Shown: piece by piece, positions 38,901-48,278 of the stretch
Numbering within the stretch: the first letter of the stretch is position 1
How the letters are laid out: every line of letters starts with the position of its first letter
NCBI GenBank assembly: GCA_947172415.1
Contig: OX359202.1
Coordinates: 1,428,501 to 1,492,500, forward strand
Reading direction: 5' to 3'
Length of the DNA: 64,000 bases
Origin: Chondrosia reniformis
Lineage: Eukaryota > Porifera > Demospongiae > Chondrillida > Chondrillidae
Made by a program: the position numbers and the translations under genes
Notes under the pieces: generated by a model
Databases searched by the model: none
What the model was told of the DNA's origin: nothing
The model's input: the letters and a program-made list of their open reading frames with translations, nothing else

Positions 38901-40984
38901 TCTTGGCTGGGGGACCAAAGTCCTATTAAATTGGCAACCAGTGATGGCCTCCCAGTCACTTGGCTGGTTGGTATAATACTTTCCAGTGAATATTTTTTGC
39001 TTATCATCGTAGCCTTTGCACGGCTCAGTGCAATTAACTCCCATTATTCATTGTATGTGATGTAGAGCAAAAGTGTACGTACCTTGACGGATTTGTTTGA
39101 ACACATTCCAGAAAGTCTCTCATGTACAGAAGTAGTTGCCAAATAAAGTCATCAATTTCTGCCAGTCTAACACAACAATATTACAGAAGCATATTTAAGT
39201 TATTTCTCAAACAGTGTATCACTCAAAGTCTTTTAGTTAAGGAATTAACTGTATATGCTAAAGGACTTAAGAAAGAAGACAAGAAGACAAAGGTTCACTG
39301 ATGAAGAAGAGTGGAATTCCCAGAAACAGGTTCATTAGAAAAAGAAAAGGAAATGAACTACTTACATCCTCATCTAAATTCTTCCTTAACCTCTTACCAT
39401 GTTTATAGGAAAATGGTATTGTATATTATTCAGGTATAAAATTCCGTCCGAATAATTTTAAAATTTAATGGTTTACTTGTCTCTGAGGTTTTCCCAAACC
39501 ACTCACTTGAAGAAATGATCAAAAATTGTGATGGATTCTTTGCCCATCTGACGAATTTTATCACTGCTTATGTAGTCAATGGCAACCACTACAAACACAA
39601 AATACATAAAGTATGTACATTACATACAGCTAAAGGTCACACAGGGTGCATGTGACTCAGTGGAGAAGAAGAAGAAAGAAAAGACAAGTCTCCTGGACCT
39701 GTATCTTCATTCAAAGCTCTTTCCAGGTTTAGTTCCCTATAGGCTTTTTTACAGAGTAGGCATAGCAAGTAGGAAAATGGTGTATAGATTTTAATGTAAG
39801 CATACGTACATAATAAAAAAAGGATCTTTCATAACAATAATCATTTGGAAATGGGATGGTGCATCTTCTAAACCTTTTAATACCTAGTGATGCAATATAT
39901 TTCCTTTAGAAAGTAAACATTTTAAATTCTGTTCTCATCAGATGCTCCATCTCAAGAAGGAGCTGTAACTACGTAAGTTATGCAGAACATATGAGAAAAT
40001 AAACCAGCTTATGGGTACATGTTCAATATCCAGAGTCATATGATGAGATGTCACAGCTTTAAGATCGGCTTTAGATCTTAAAGTCCTCCATATTCACACG
40101 TAAATATTTGTAGAATAGACAATAAACCTGCGTCTTTAGACACACTAAAAGTCGAAAGATGATCCTTTCAAAAGATAAGTTTGACGCAGTTAGAAGGAAT
40201 CCTTACTCTATTACATATTTGTACTTGGTCTGTATCATACAGAGAGAGGGATCATACGCACGTTTAACCTGCTTCAGTTGCACTTTCTCCTTCAATTCAT
40301 CACTCACAGCTACATCCTCATGCTTCCTTATAAGGGCATATATTGCATCAAAGTTTGCCCTAAATGGTACAAAATGAGTCAATGAATAACAACACAGTCT
40401 TGTATCACAAGAAGAAGTTCAATATTAGCGAGAGAATACTTGTTGAAAGCTAGTGGGTCATTAATCAAAACACTTCAAAATTAAAAGAATTTATGCCATG
40501 TACGTACATAAATGTATGTGCATTTCATTATAGGTTGCGTAACAATCTAAAACACCATTTAGATATGGTTGACAACACAAGAGACCAAGGATACATTAGA
40601 CCATATTCCTCAACTTGCACCTTATACATATATATACATAATAGGGACATATAGTTTTGGACAAGGAGACATGTTATTATTACAGTTATGCTATACTGTT
40701 ATTGCATGTATAAGGGCGCATAATGGATACGTATATAATTCTGCGTGTAATCTGCAATACTACAGACTATATATAGTCTATATTAAGGTCTTTACCGAGC
40801 TTCCTTCCTTTGAGACCTCTTGCCTTCAGATTCCTTCCTATACAGGGAAAATAAAGAACGTCTCATCACTGACTATATATAGTCTGCTGCACATGTTAGA
40901 TATGGAGGAGACTTACTCCGCTTCAAACTCCAGCAGATCCACGCCTTCTGACCAAACCCACTTTCCCTTGGCACCAAGAGACGG
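35955..40984 (-). CDS. PPP1R36-like protein (protein phosphatase 1 regulatory subunit 36), 5' end incomplete
   Basis: Minus-strand exons: 40984-40917, 40837-40796, 40359-40269, [gap], 39588-39507, 39166-39083, 38468-38319, 38255-38213, 37603-37521, 37441-37380, 37308-37275, 36416-36264 and 36051-35955 (TAG). Phases chain except between 40269 and 39588, where a small exon must be missing. Landmarks are GKWVWSEGVDLLEF near the N-terminus, LANLYCSLILGVKIEEFHHM, REFYDVFYEYLMRIAWITF, RQHWSVIQNEVGRLLRTSTF and a C-terminal IIGIIGEPVSKYDERTLLP. The layout (LILG...HHM, AWI-FRRQH, EEVGRLFRT) matches my memory of PPP1R36, a testis-enriched PP1 partner in mammals. The identification rests on pattern memory. 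The first coding exon and ATG are not resolved. Confidence 0.6.
36430..36600 (-). repeat. Family B tRNA-derived SINE
   Basis: The minus strand reads GCAATTG TA GCTCAGTGACAGAGC ... T-arm CTGGGTTCGATTCCCAG then CAATTGC, so acceptor, D- and T-stems all pair. The central arm has an extra two bases and no proper anticodon loop. The tail AATCAAACCACAAGTAG (plus strand) is shared with the other copies. It lies just upstream of an exon of the PPP1R36-like gene. Confidence 0.8.
37697..37769 (-). tRNA. tRNA-Val(AAC)
   Basis: A complete 73-nt cloverleaf: acceptor GACCCTG/CAGGGTC, D-arm GTGTAATGGCTATCAC, anticodon stem TGAGT/ACTCA with loop CTAACAC (anticodon AAC), variable AAGGT, T-arm CCCAGTTCAATCCTGGG and discriminator A. 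A T6 run follows at once, as a Pol III terminator. D-arm and variable region match eukaryotic valine tRNAs. It lies in an intron of the PPP1R36-like gene in the same orientation. Confidence 0.88.
38000..38160. repeat. Foldback with CTGACGAGGACC...GGTCGAAC core
   Basis: Arms around CATCAGCAACATTTACTTAAC and GTTAAATAAGTGTTGCCGAT enclose CTGACGAGGACCTACAGGTC-GAAC. It has the same lead (TTGCGGTCATTATGA) as the foldbacks at 15187, 45198 and 63915. Confidence 0.65.
38833..39009. repeat. 177-bp foldback MITE, TA-flanked
   Basis: Ends CGATGATAAGCAAAAAATTA and TATTTTTTGCTTATCATCG with a TA duplication. Arms of about 70 bp include CACTTGGCTGG and its complement. It is intronic. Confidence 0.85.
39255..39400 (+). 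repeat. Family A repeat, hammerhead without cleavage triplet
   Basis: It keeps the lead, GGTTCA CTGATGA, stem II and GAAACAGG, but the GUC and 3' helix I strand are replaced by unrelated sequence. The motif is therefore incomplete. A second, separate family A copy starts at 39653. Confidence 0.7.
39653..39790 (+). repeat. Family A repeat starting at the predicted cleavage site
   Basis: It begins TGACTCAGTGGAGAAGAAG, the exact continuation after GUC in full copies (TGACCCAGTGGAG). The preceding bases (GGGTGCATG) are unrelated to the hammerhead. It ends near the TACAGAGTAGGCATAGCAAG segment. Confidence 0.8.
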
Positions 40985-41252
40985 CTAAGGTGTGAAAATC
41001 AAAACACTAGACGAATCCACTCATTATCATCATGTAGTCTAAAACACAATCTTAGTAGTAGATCGTTCACAACTTATAAATACTAAAACTAGTCATCGCT
41101 CACTAAGCCAGTTCCACTGGAGTAATTTCTGGGTATCATTAGCAGCCGAGAGCCTTGCTTTCTCACTTCGCTCTGTAGGGGCGTTTGCTGAATGAATTGG
41201 GCGTTTAATTATTTACGGGCGTTTAATTATTTACGTGCGTTTAGATTGAAAA
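40985..41252. promoter_or_regulatory. Shared divergent promoter region, PPP1R36-like / mRpL24
   Basis: This is a 268-bp interval between the first resolved exon of the minus-strand gene and the mRpL24 ATG. It contains two perfect adjacent copies of GGGCGTTTAATTATTTAC (41199-41216 and 41217-41234) and a third partial copy ending 20 bp before the ATG. A bidirectional promoter is inferred from the head-to-head arrangement. Confidence 0.5.
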
Positions 41253-43058
41253 ATGTCGTGGAGGCGCTGGGAGCGAGCTGCTAAGCTGTACGGAAAAACC
41301 CGAAGACCTGTGGAGAAGATCACAAAATGGAACATTGTCAGAGGAGATCTCGTAAGTGTTGGAACACTGAATAGAGTGATACCCTTAACTACTAGTGTGT
41401 TACGGAATGGCGGAGAATGTGGTGTACTTGTGCAGGTTCAGATATTAGCTGGTAAAGATAAAGGAAAACAAGGGAAGGTTAACCAAGTGATCCGGGTACG
41501 GAATTCGGTCATGGTGGAGGGACTGAACACAGTAAGTACTTGTGCACATAGTGACAGTTTGGTTAACTGGATTTGGTCCCCCATTTTAAGTTAAGATTGT
41601 ATTGCTTCCCACATAGCACATTCGTATATTACCAAAAACAGACAATTTTAAAGGTGGAAGGATTCAAAGTGAGGCTCCACTGCACGTCTCCAATGTAGCC
41701 TTAGTGGATCCATCAGACAAGTTAGTAGTCAGTACTTGTGTTTGCAATATATGTCCATATGACATCAAAATGAGGCTGAAGGATTGTTGGTGGAGGAGGT
41801 AGAGATAGGGAAGGGTTTTGGAAGGGCAGAGGAGAGAGATGGGAGGGGCAGGGGAGAGAGATGGGAGGGGCAGAGGAGAGAGATGGGAGGGGCAGGGGAG
41901 AGAGATGGGAGGGGCAGGGGAGAGAGATGGGAGGGGCAGGGGAGAGAGATGGGAGGGGCAGGGGAGAGAGATGGGAGGGGCAGGGGAGAGAGATGGGAGG
42001 GGCAGGGGAGAGAGATGGGAGGGGCAGGGGAGAGAGATGGGAGGGGCAGGGGAGAGAGATGGGAGGGGCAGGGGAGAGAGATGGGAGGGGCAGGGGAGAG
42101 AGATGAGAGGGGCTAGAGAAGGATTTGGGAAGGGGGAGTAGAGGAGGGTTGGAGAGGGGTAGAGTAAGGGTGATACATATATAATATACCAGTTGTACTA
42201 CTGTATGGTTATGATTTATGGGTGAGGGTGCAAGAGTTTTCTACTTCTCCTCTCTCCACTGGTCAGACAGCTGTTTCTGGGAGTTCCGTCCCTCATTAGT
42301 GACCCTGGGAATATTTATCTCCTTCCTGATCTTTAAGAGTCCTTCATCCTAGGTGTGTGTGCATACCTTTCAACTGGCTTATACTTCCATTGCTTGTAGT
42401 CTTCCATGTCGTGTCAAGTACATGTACACAGAGGAGGGGCAAAAGGTGCGAATCTCAAGAAGAACAGGTACTGTTGTACCAAAGCCTCCTGAACTCAAAG
42501 ATCGAAAAGACTTCAAGAGCAGAGCTACTTATATAGGTGGGTGTGTCTGAACATATAGGTGGCTGTGTCTGAGTGTATAGGTGGGTGTGTCTGAGCATAT
42601 AGGTGGGTGTGTCTGAGCATATAGGTGGGTGTGTCTGAGCGTATAGGTGGGTGTGTCTGAGTGTATAGGTGGGTGTGTCTGAGCGTATAGGTGGGTGTAT
42701 CTGAACATATAGGTGGCTGTGTCTGAACATATAGGTGGCTGTGTCTGAGCATATAGGTGGCTGTGTCTGAGCATATAGGTGGGTGTGTCTGAGCATATAG
42801 GTGGGTGTGTCTGAGCATATAGGTGGGTGTGTCAGAAGGAAGTATATTAGGGATTAGGTAGTTTACTTTCACTTACGTATGTAAATATTTATAAAGTCAC
42901 TCGGTCACTTGTCTATTGTAGAGGGTGAATTGGACACAAAGGCGGAGGCGGTCACAAAGGTCACATATATTCCTTCACTAAACAGCTTTGAAAATGATGT
43001 CTTGATATCACTAGGAAGGGAGGATGAAATTAAAGAAAATAAGTGTAGTGAACTGTAA
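41253..43058 (+). CDS. MRPL24: Mitochondrial large-subunit ribosomal protein L24 (uL24m)
   Basis: Exons 41253-41351, 41436-41531, 41617-41720, 42400-42536 and 42922-43058 (TAA) give 190 residues with consistent phases. The KOW motif is clear ([20 protein letters not shown]) and is followed by [10 protein letters not shown]. Later come [15 protein letters not shown] and [20 protein letters not shown], all typical of mitochondrial L24. The protein binds 23S-type rRNA early in assembly of the mitochondrial large subunit. The 84-nt first intron is a multiple of three and stop-free, so reading through it would insert 28 residues. I treat it as an intron because splicing joins GDL to VQILAGKD as in homologues. 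Introns 3 and 4 carry minisatellites. Confidence 0.9.
41815..42112. repeat. 22-bp purine-rich minisatellite in mRpL24 intron 3
   Basis: About 13 copies of a 22-bp unit containing GGGGAGAGAGATGGGAGG. The strong purine/pyrimidine strand bias is the kind that can form triplex or G-rich structures. Open frames through it are repeat artefacts. Confidence 0.95.
42205..42350 (-). repeat. Family A repeat with mutated hammerhead core
   Basis: The minus strand reads GGGTCA CTAATGA GGG...CCCA GAAAC AGCT GTC TGACC. The core G5 is changed to A (CTAATGA), which should abolish cleavage. Helix I and the GUC are kept. It lies in mRpL24 intron 3. Confidence 0.75.
42537..42832. repeat. 22-bp minisatellite whose unit contains the exon 4 splice donor
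   Basis: About 13-14 units of GTGTCTGAGCATATAGGTGG plus two bases begin exactly at the donor of exon 4. Exon 4 ends ATATAG|GTGGGT, and every unit repeats ATATAG-GTGG(G/C)T. Confidence 0.93.
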
Positions 43059-43886
43059 CCACTTGTACTGTCTGTGGTGTAACTGTATTTAGTGTGAGGT
43101 TGCTGTTTGTAAACAAGTAATATTTGTGTCGTACAAAAATGATATATTCCCCTTTTCCTGTTTCTCTAAGTGCCATTTGCACTCCTCTTGAACTATAGTT
43201 ACTTGAGATTTTGGAGTGTCTAGAGACGCAGTAGGCTTTCTTCTCTGCATCTCTAGGTGCTTCAAATCTTTAGATGAACCACTTAAAAGAAGTTTGGTAC
43301 CATTAGAAGGAATTGTTATCATCTAACTCACTAGTTATTTATACATATTTGCCACCAATTCATGGGTGATCAGAAGAAAAAAAATTAATTTTGTGGTTTT
43401 ATTAATGTAAGATTTGGCTGGACTTATATTATTGGTCCACCTTGCGCAATTAGAACCGTCTATAGAAATAATGCAACTTTTATAGCTAGCTCAAAGCTGT
43501 AAAAGAAGAAAAGAAAAAAAAATGAGCATTTAGAATTGGGCCTATATCGCTAGCCGCTTGAAACAATATGCTTGATACATGTATTTAGATTATAGACTCA
43601 AATATAATACATAACCTAAAAGCTGATTTATGAGGTGATAATTGATGTATATGTACATTGGATAGGACGGCCATGTTTTCAGGCCATCGATCCCTACTTA
43701 TAGATCATATGTTACAACATACATAGAAGGTATACAAATATAATGTAGATGGCATGGATCGGATATATACATACGTTTCTGCAAGTGAACACATGCATGC
43801 AAACTGTATTGGGTATTAAATTAATTTTAAAATTAAACATATACTTGTACATCGAGTAGTTTGAAAGTTGTTTTTAAAGTCTACAA
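43059..43886. other. Intergenic region between convergent mRpL24 and coiled-coil genes
   Basis: No coding sequence is visible. It holds a family C repeat stretch (about 43480-43700, ending GGACGGCCATGTTTTCAGGCC). Near 43195-43290 is a foldback-like region with TCTAGAGACGCAGTAGG and relatives of the arms seen at 25650 and 46080. Confidence 0.6.
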
Positions 43887-46800
43887 TTAGTCTACTTCAA
43901 TATATTCCGTATCAGATTCTTCTGGCTTAGTTTTCTTGGCAGTTGGGGTTAAGCTAGCACCTGTCCGTTTGGTACCAAGTGGAGTTGCAGTCTTCCTTCG
44001 GCTACCAATCTTCTCCACGACTTTCACATCTTCCTCGGTCAAAGAACTAGCACTCTCTGTTTGGTCTCTTGAAGCATTCCTTTCAACGGGCCTCTTTGCA
44101 GATGGTTCAATACCACTCAACTTGCAGATTTTCACAACTGGTACACTTTTCAAGTTTGTCTTATTCTCCATCTCGGATGAAGATTTAGTTTCTGTCGGCT
44201 GAGATTTGGAATGTGAGTCTTGACTTTTTGCGTCTCCACTTTCTAGGTTTAACTTTTCATCTGATTGATGTGGAGAAGACACTTGCTTTTTCTCTGAAAT
44301 ATCTGCCGTCTTCTTCATTCCCTTGACATCAGTTTTCTTTGACATTTGAGGGAGTCTGTACAAGTTGAAAAGTAAAATACACAGAAACATGTGTCTGGCC
44401 CAAATGAAGAAAGGGAAGAAAGTTGGTATATACGTATGCTACTCCAAAGCTCTATATATAGGCTTCCCTAAGCGATAGGTCAAGAAAAACATTATATTCT
44501 GAAAATATTTCTTGGTCTCACACTGATGTCAACCATATCCATAGGGGAGTGCATGGTTTTGTTGATCATTCATAAACTTTCAGCTTCATATATTATATGT
44601 ACGTATATACGTATACAGTACAAGTTACAATATATCTATATCTGTGCTAGTCTTATATATGTATAAAATGCACAACACTAATAGTTGCACTTCTTGTAGG
44701 GGTAAAAAATTATAAACGAAGACTACCAGTTTACAAGACTGCTTCTATGTCAATACAAGGATACTCCCAAGGTGGTATGAATAACCAGAGCTATGTACAG
44801 TCAAGGACTCACAAAAGATCAACAAGAAGACAAATATTCCCAGGGTCACTGATGAAGGGTGGAATTCCCAGAAACAGTTGTCTGACCCAGTGGAGAAGAA
44901 GAGAAGTAAAAGGAGAAACTCTTGTATCCTCATGCAAAGCTCTAACTATTTGGCCTTTATTCTAAAGTAGAAGTATAGCATGTAATAAAAAGATGTGTTA
45001 TAGATTTATTTCATATATACTTACTTATGTACGCACCTTGTCTTGGTCGATGGCAAAACAACATATTTGTTCATAATACTGTCCACCTCTCCTGGTGGAG
45101 GCCGGTAGCTCTGCCTGAAAGAGGAAGAAACAAAACCACAAAAGACAATAACAACCAGGAGATGTACTTAACTGTATATGTAGCTATAGTGAAGTGATAA
45201 GGAGTAATTTTAGTTGCGTTCATTATGATAGATAAGTTTATTGGAGCTATCTGCAACGAAAATCAAGCTAGATTGAACCTTCAACCCGTTATTGCTGATG
45301 AAGACCTACGGGTCGAAATGTTCAATCTAGCTCAATATTCGTTGCAGATAGCTCCAATAAACTTGTCTATCGCAGCTACGTATAGTGATACAATAGCAAA
45401 GTTAATGCTTAATGAATGACATATATAGTTAGCATGTGACAAATAACAGTAGTCTATGTATGTACTCAATGTAAAGGTAAACTTTAAGACTTGCGATAGC
45501 TAGCTATAGATATTGTGGCATATACAGTTGGTTGAAGTTGTATATACAAATCTGTATTGGCCAATTAAATTTAGTGTGTTTACTAACAGGCATACAGTGG
45601 CTATAGGAGAATGGTAAATTAATAATTATATCATCAAAATCACAAGTGCCTGCCTGAAGTTTATAATGGTATAGCATGTTATTGTGTTTAGTATATAAAG
45701 TGCTACACTACACTACACTACACACACATGTACACTTAAAGGTACTTAATTCTTAGATAACTACAGCCTTATAGAGTTGGAGGTGCTCAGATTAATGCAA
45801 CATCATGTACCTTCCCTTAGTGAGCTGAACAGATGCCAGTTTGGTTTCTTTGCCAAATCGACACCGTATCTTATAGACTGATGCTAGCCTGGATAACTAC
45901 ATACAGGGTATAAAAAGTATAAAATGGTAAACATTTGGCCCAGTGGAGCAGAAGAAGAAAAGAAAGGACTCCTGATTCTTTCGTATATCAATAATACCAC
46001 ATGGTTGGGGCATATACTATATTGAGGGGGCAACTAGTCAATATTAATAGAATAAGGATTCCTTAGAACTGCATCCAACTTATCTTTGGGATGGTACATC
46101 CTTCGACTTTTTGAGCGTTTAAAAACGTAGTGAGTCACTGAAGAAGACCCCCAGGGTCGAAACGTTTGATGAAGAAACGGAAACAAACTGCGTTTTTAAA
46201 CGCTCAAAAAGTCGAAGGATGTACCATCCCAAAGATAACTAGTCAATATGTTTGCTTTTTATTAAACATTTACAATGTAATTTTATAAGGTGGAGCAAAA
46301 GCCCTCCTCAAAAGAGACCCTGTACACACATCAGATGAAAGTAGTTAGTGTATGTATAAGCATGTTACTAAACTTAGAACATACTTCACTTCTTTCTTCA
46401 ACACTGAGCGGCGGGAGACTTAACCTAGACAGAGAAATTAAAAATTCATATAATAAAACGTATGCATGGAGCCAGAGAACATTCTCACTGTTCACGGCCA
46501 CTATCTTCAACTAGCTTGATTAGCAAAGTGTTAAATCGAATCATCAAGTTCAAATCTGGAATTTGAGTCTGTAGTTACAGTAATAATTAATTTATGCAGA
46601 TGTCATGTCAGAGAGTACATCTAGTATATACCCTACTAGAATACACAGTCTATTCAACTAAGTTGAGGTACAGTTTCATCAAAATCACGGCAACTTTGAT
46701 CAGACTAAACACACTTATGCAGGTATATGTACGTATATGTTTAGAATCTCAACATCTTTCCTATAATATTTTCACCTCTGAGAACAGTGCTAGAGTGTTA

Positions 46801-48278
46801 TAATCACTCCCCAAGTGGTTGCATATCCATTTTTTGTCAACTTCATCCATCTCAGACACTTGAGTGTTGCTGCTTGCATCAATCATTTCTGGTTTTGGTG
46901 TTTCCAAAATCCTCAGTTTTCTCTTAAGATTTCCCATACCTAAAATAAAGGATTTTAGTAACTTTAATGATGGGATTGATTGCAGAAATGTACTGACATG
47001 TGTTCATTATGTGTATATTGAACATACTTATACTTTGTCGTCTCCTCAAATGATCTATTTCACATGTCAAGGAGTCATTTTGCCTTTCAAGTTTAGAAAT
47101 CTCTTCCTCTATAGGAAGTACCGAAAGAGAAACAAAACGTCTGTATGTACAGTATTTTTTGGGTCGGTTGTCCAGACCGGACGTTGCAATTGGTAACCGG
47201 TAAAAGGTTAACGCTACATCTGGACAACCGACCCAAAAAGTACTGTACTAACCCTTGGAATTGCTACCATCGCCAAGACACTTTTAAACACATTAGGCCA
47301 CTTTTACTAGCCTGTGTTTCTATTATATTTACTGTGTATTATGTAGACATGTATACCATACCTAACTTTTTAACTTTCTCTTTGTACTGCAAAGTAGCTG
47401 TCTCGATTTGTTTGGCTAAAAATCCATTTTCTAACAAAGTAATAGTGAGAACTTTGAGACTATATAGGAATTTCCATACTCAAGAATTATAACATGTACA
47501 CTATACCCGATAAATTTAACCATCTTTTCCATTAGTAATTCCTCATTGAATATTTTGTTACTCCTATTCAAAGAGTTATACTTTCTGTCCCTGTTACGTC
47601 ATCATTTTACATATAAACCACTCCTTGTTTGTGTCATATTGCACTGAAGATGGCAATTGTATGATTATCGAAACGATTGTAAATTAAAGAATTTGGTTTC
47701 ATTTGACTAGTGTACGTGTTATAATTCTTGAGCAAAGTAATAGTATCGTGTATAATACACAACTTTAAAACCAGAATACAAATGAATACAAATTGAATAC
47801 AAATGAATTCAATTGCCTCAAACATGACCGCATGATCGTATTCCCATATTTTGATGTCATGCCTATGCTAGCCCTTAGCAGTTACAAAACTTGTTCATGC
47901 TATATATCATACATCAAGATTCCCAGGGTCACTGATGAAGAAGAGTGGAATTCCCAGAAACAGCTGTCTGGTCCAGTGGAGCAAAAGAGAAAAGAAAAGA
48001 AAAGGAAAGACTCCTGTATCTTCATCCAAAGCTCTCTCCAGGTTTAGTTCCCTATAGGCGTTTTTACAGAGTAGGCATAGCATGTAGAAAAATGATGTAT
48101 TAGATTTTTGATACAATTTACCTAGAAAAGCTATCTTCATGATACGTTGAATCTCTTCGCAGAATGCCAAGAAGCCCGCCATATAAACTTCAGGTGAGCT
48201 TTTTAGTCGAAGAGACTTGACAGCCGACTCTAACAACTGTTCCACAGTTCGAAAACGATCTTGAATTGGGGTTTCCAT
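43887..48278 (-). CDS. Unrecognised coiled-coil protein, 405 residues
   Basis: Minus-strand exons: 48278-48122, 47430-47362, 47108-47034, 46939-46776, 46568-46489, 46424-46385, 45896-45811, 45114-45037 and 44355-43887 (TAA). Every junction has GT/AG and the phases chain to 405 residues from a true ATG (METPIQDRFRTVEQLLESA). The first 52 residues look helical. A coiled coil follows at about 53-115 (KLEEEISKLERQNDSL). A middle region contains LIKLVEDSGREQLSLPPLSV, and the C-terminal 160 residues (last exon) are Lys/Ser/Glu-rich, low-complexity and probably disordered. I cannot assign a family. Length and composition would suit a nuclear or cytoskeletal scaffold, but that is a guess. Introns carry several repeats (family A at 44800 and 47915, foldbacks at 45228, 46079 and 47150). 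Confidence 0.75.
44800..44990 (+). repeat. Family A repeat, full-length copy
   Basis: It contains the lead (AGGACTCACAAAAGATCAA), the intact hammerhead motif at 44843-44888, the purine stretch, CTCTTGTATCCTCAT and the 3' end (TTCTAAAGTAGAAG...GATGTGTTA). It is intronic in the coiled-coil gene, opposite to the gene's strand. Confidence 0.85.
44843..44888 (+). ncRNA. Type I hammerhead ribozyme motif in family A repeat (copy 2, best match)
   Basis: GGGTCA (44843-44848) and TGACCC (44883-44888) form six Watson-Crick pairs of helix I. Between them lie CTGATGA (44849-44855), stem II with GGG/CCC, GAAAC (44871-44875), loop AGTT and GTC (44880-44882). Stem III is only two base pairs (A-U, C-G), as in short type I hammerheads of animal repeats. 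Predicted cleavage is between 44882 and 44883. The innermost stem II pair is A-A instead of G-C, the one weak point. Confidence 0.68.
45228..45375. repeat. Foldback with CTGATGAAGACC...GGTCGAAA core
   Basis: Arms GATAAGTTTATTGGAGCTAT and the reverse complement at about 45345-45372 enclose CTGATGAAGACCTACGGGTC-GAAA. The core looks like a hammerhead half, but there is an extra A before stem II and no GUH site with stem III. Confidence 0.75.
45936..45985 (+). repeat. Family A repeat starting at the predicted cleavage site
   Basis: It starts TGGCCCAGTGGAGCAGAAG with no trace of the hammerhead core upstream (preceding AAACATT). Only about 50 bp are recognisable. It is intronic. Confidence 0.7.
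46079..46238. repeat. Foldback element with CTGAAGAAGACCC...GGGTCGAAACG core
   Basis: Arms of about 50 bp (TTTGGGATGGTACATCCTTC and its complement) flank CTGAAGA-A-GACCC-CCA-GGGTC-GAAACG followed by a small CGTTT...AAACG hairpin. Related arms occur at 23880, 25620, 36860, 40150 and 60480. Confidence 0.8.
47150..47245. repeat. 96-bp foldback MITE, TA-flanked
   Basis: Ends CAGTATTTTTTGGGTCGG and CCGACCCAAAAAGTACTG with a TA duplication, the same family as 28655-28829. It lies between two exons of the coiled-coil gene. Confidence 0.88.
47915..48105 (+). repeat. Family A repeat, full-length copy
   Basis: A short lead, the hammerhead motif at 47926-47974, then the body (TATCTTCATCCAAAGCTCTC, GGTTTAGTTCCCTATAGG) and the end (ACAGAGTAGGCATAGCATG). 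It ends about 15 bp before the first exon of the coiled-coil gene. Confidence 0.85.
47926..47974 (+). ncRNA. Type I hammerhead ribozyme motif in family A repeat (copy 3)
   Basis: GGGTCA and TGGTCC (47969-47974) pair over six positions with two wobbles. CTGATGA (47932-47938), GAAAC (47957-47961), AGCT and GTC (47966-47968) are intact. Stem II is three bases longer and less regular than in copy 2. Predicted cleavage is between 47968 and 47969. Confidence 0.55.

Noticed and set aside
46137-46200. Foldback core read as an active hammerhead
   Set aside because: CTGAAGA and GAAAC are present and a small hairpin follows, but there is an extra A before stem II and the position of the cleavage triplet reads GGA with a mismatched closing pair.
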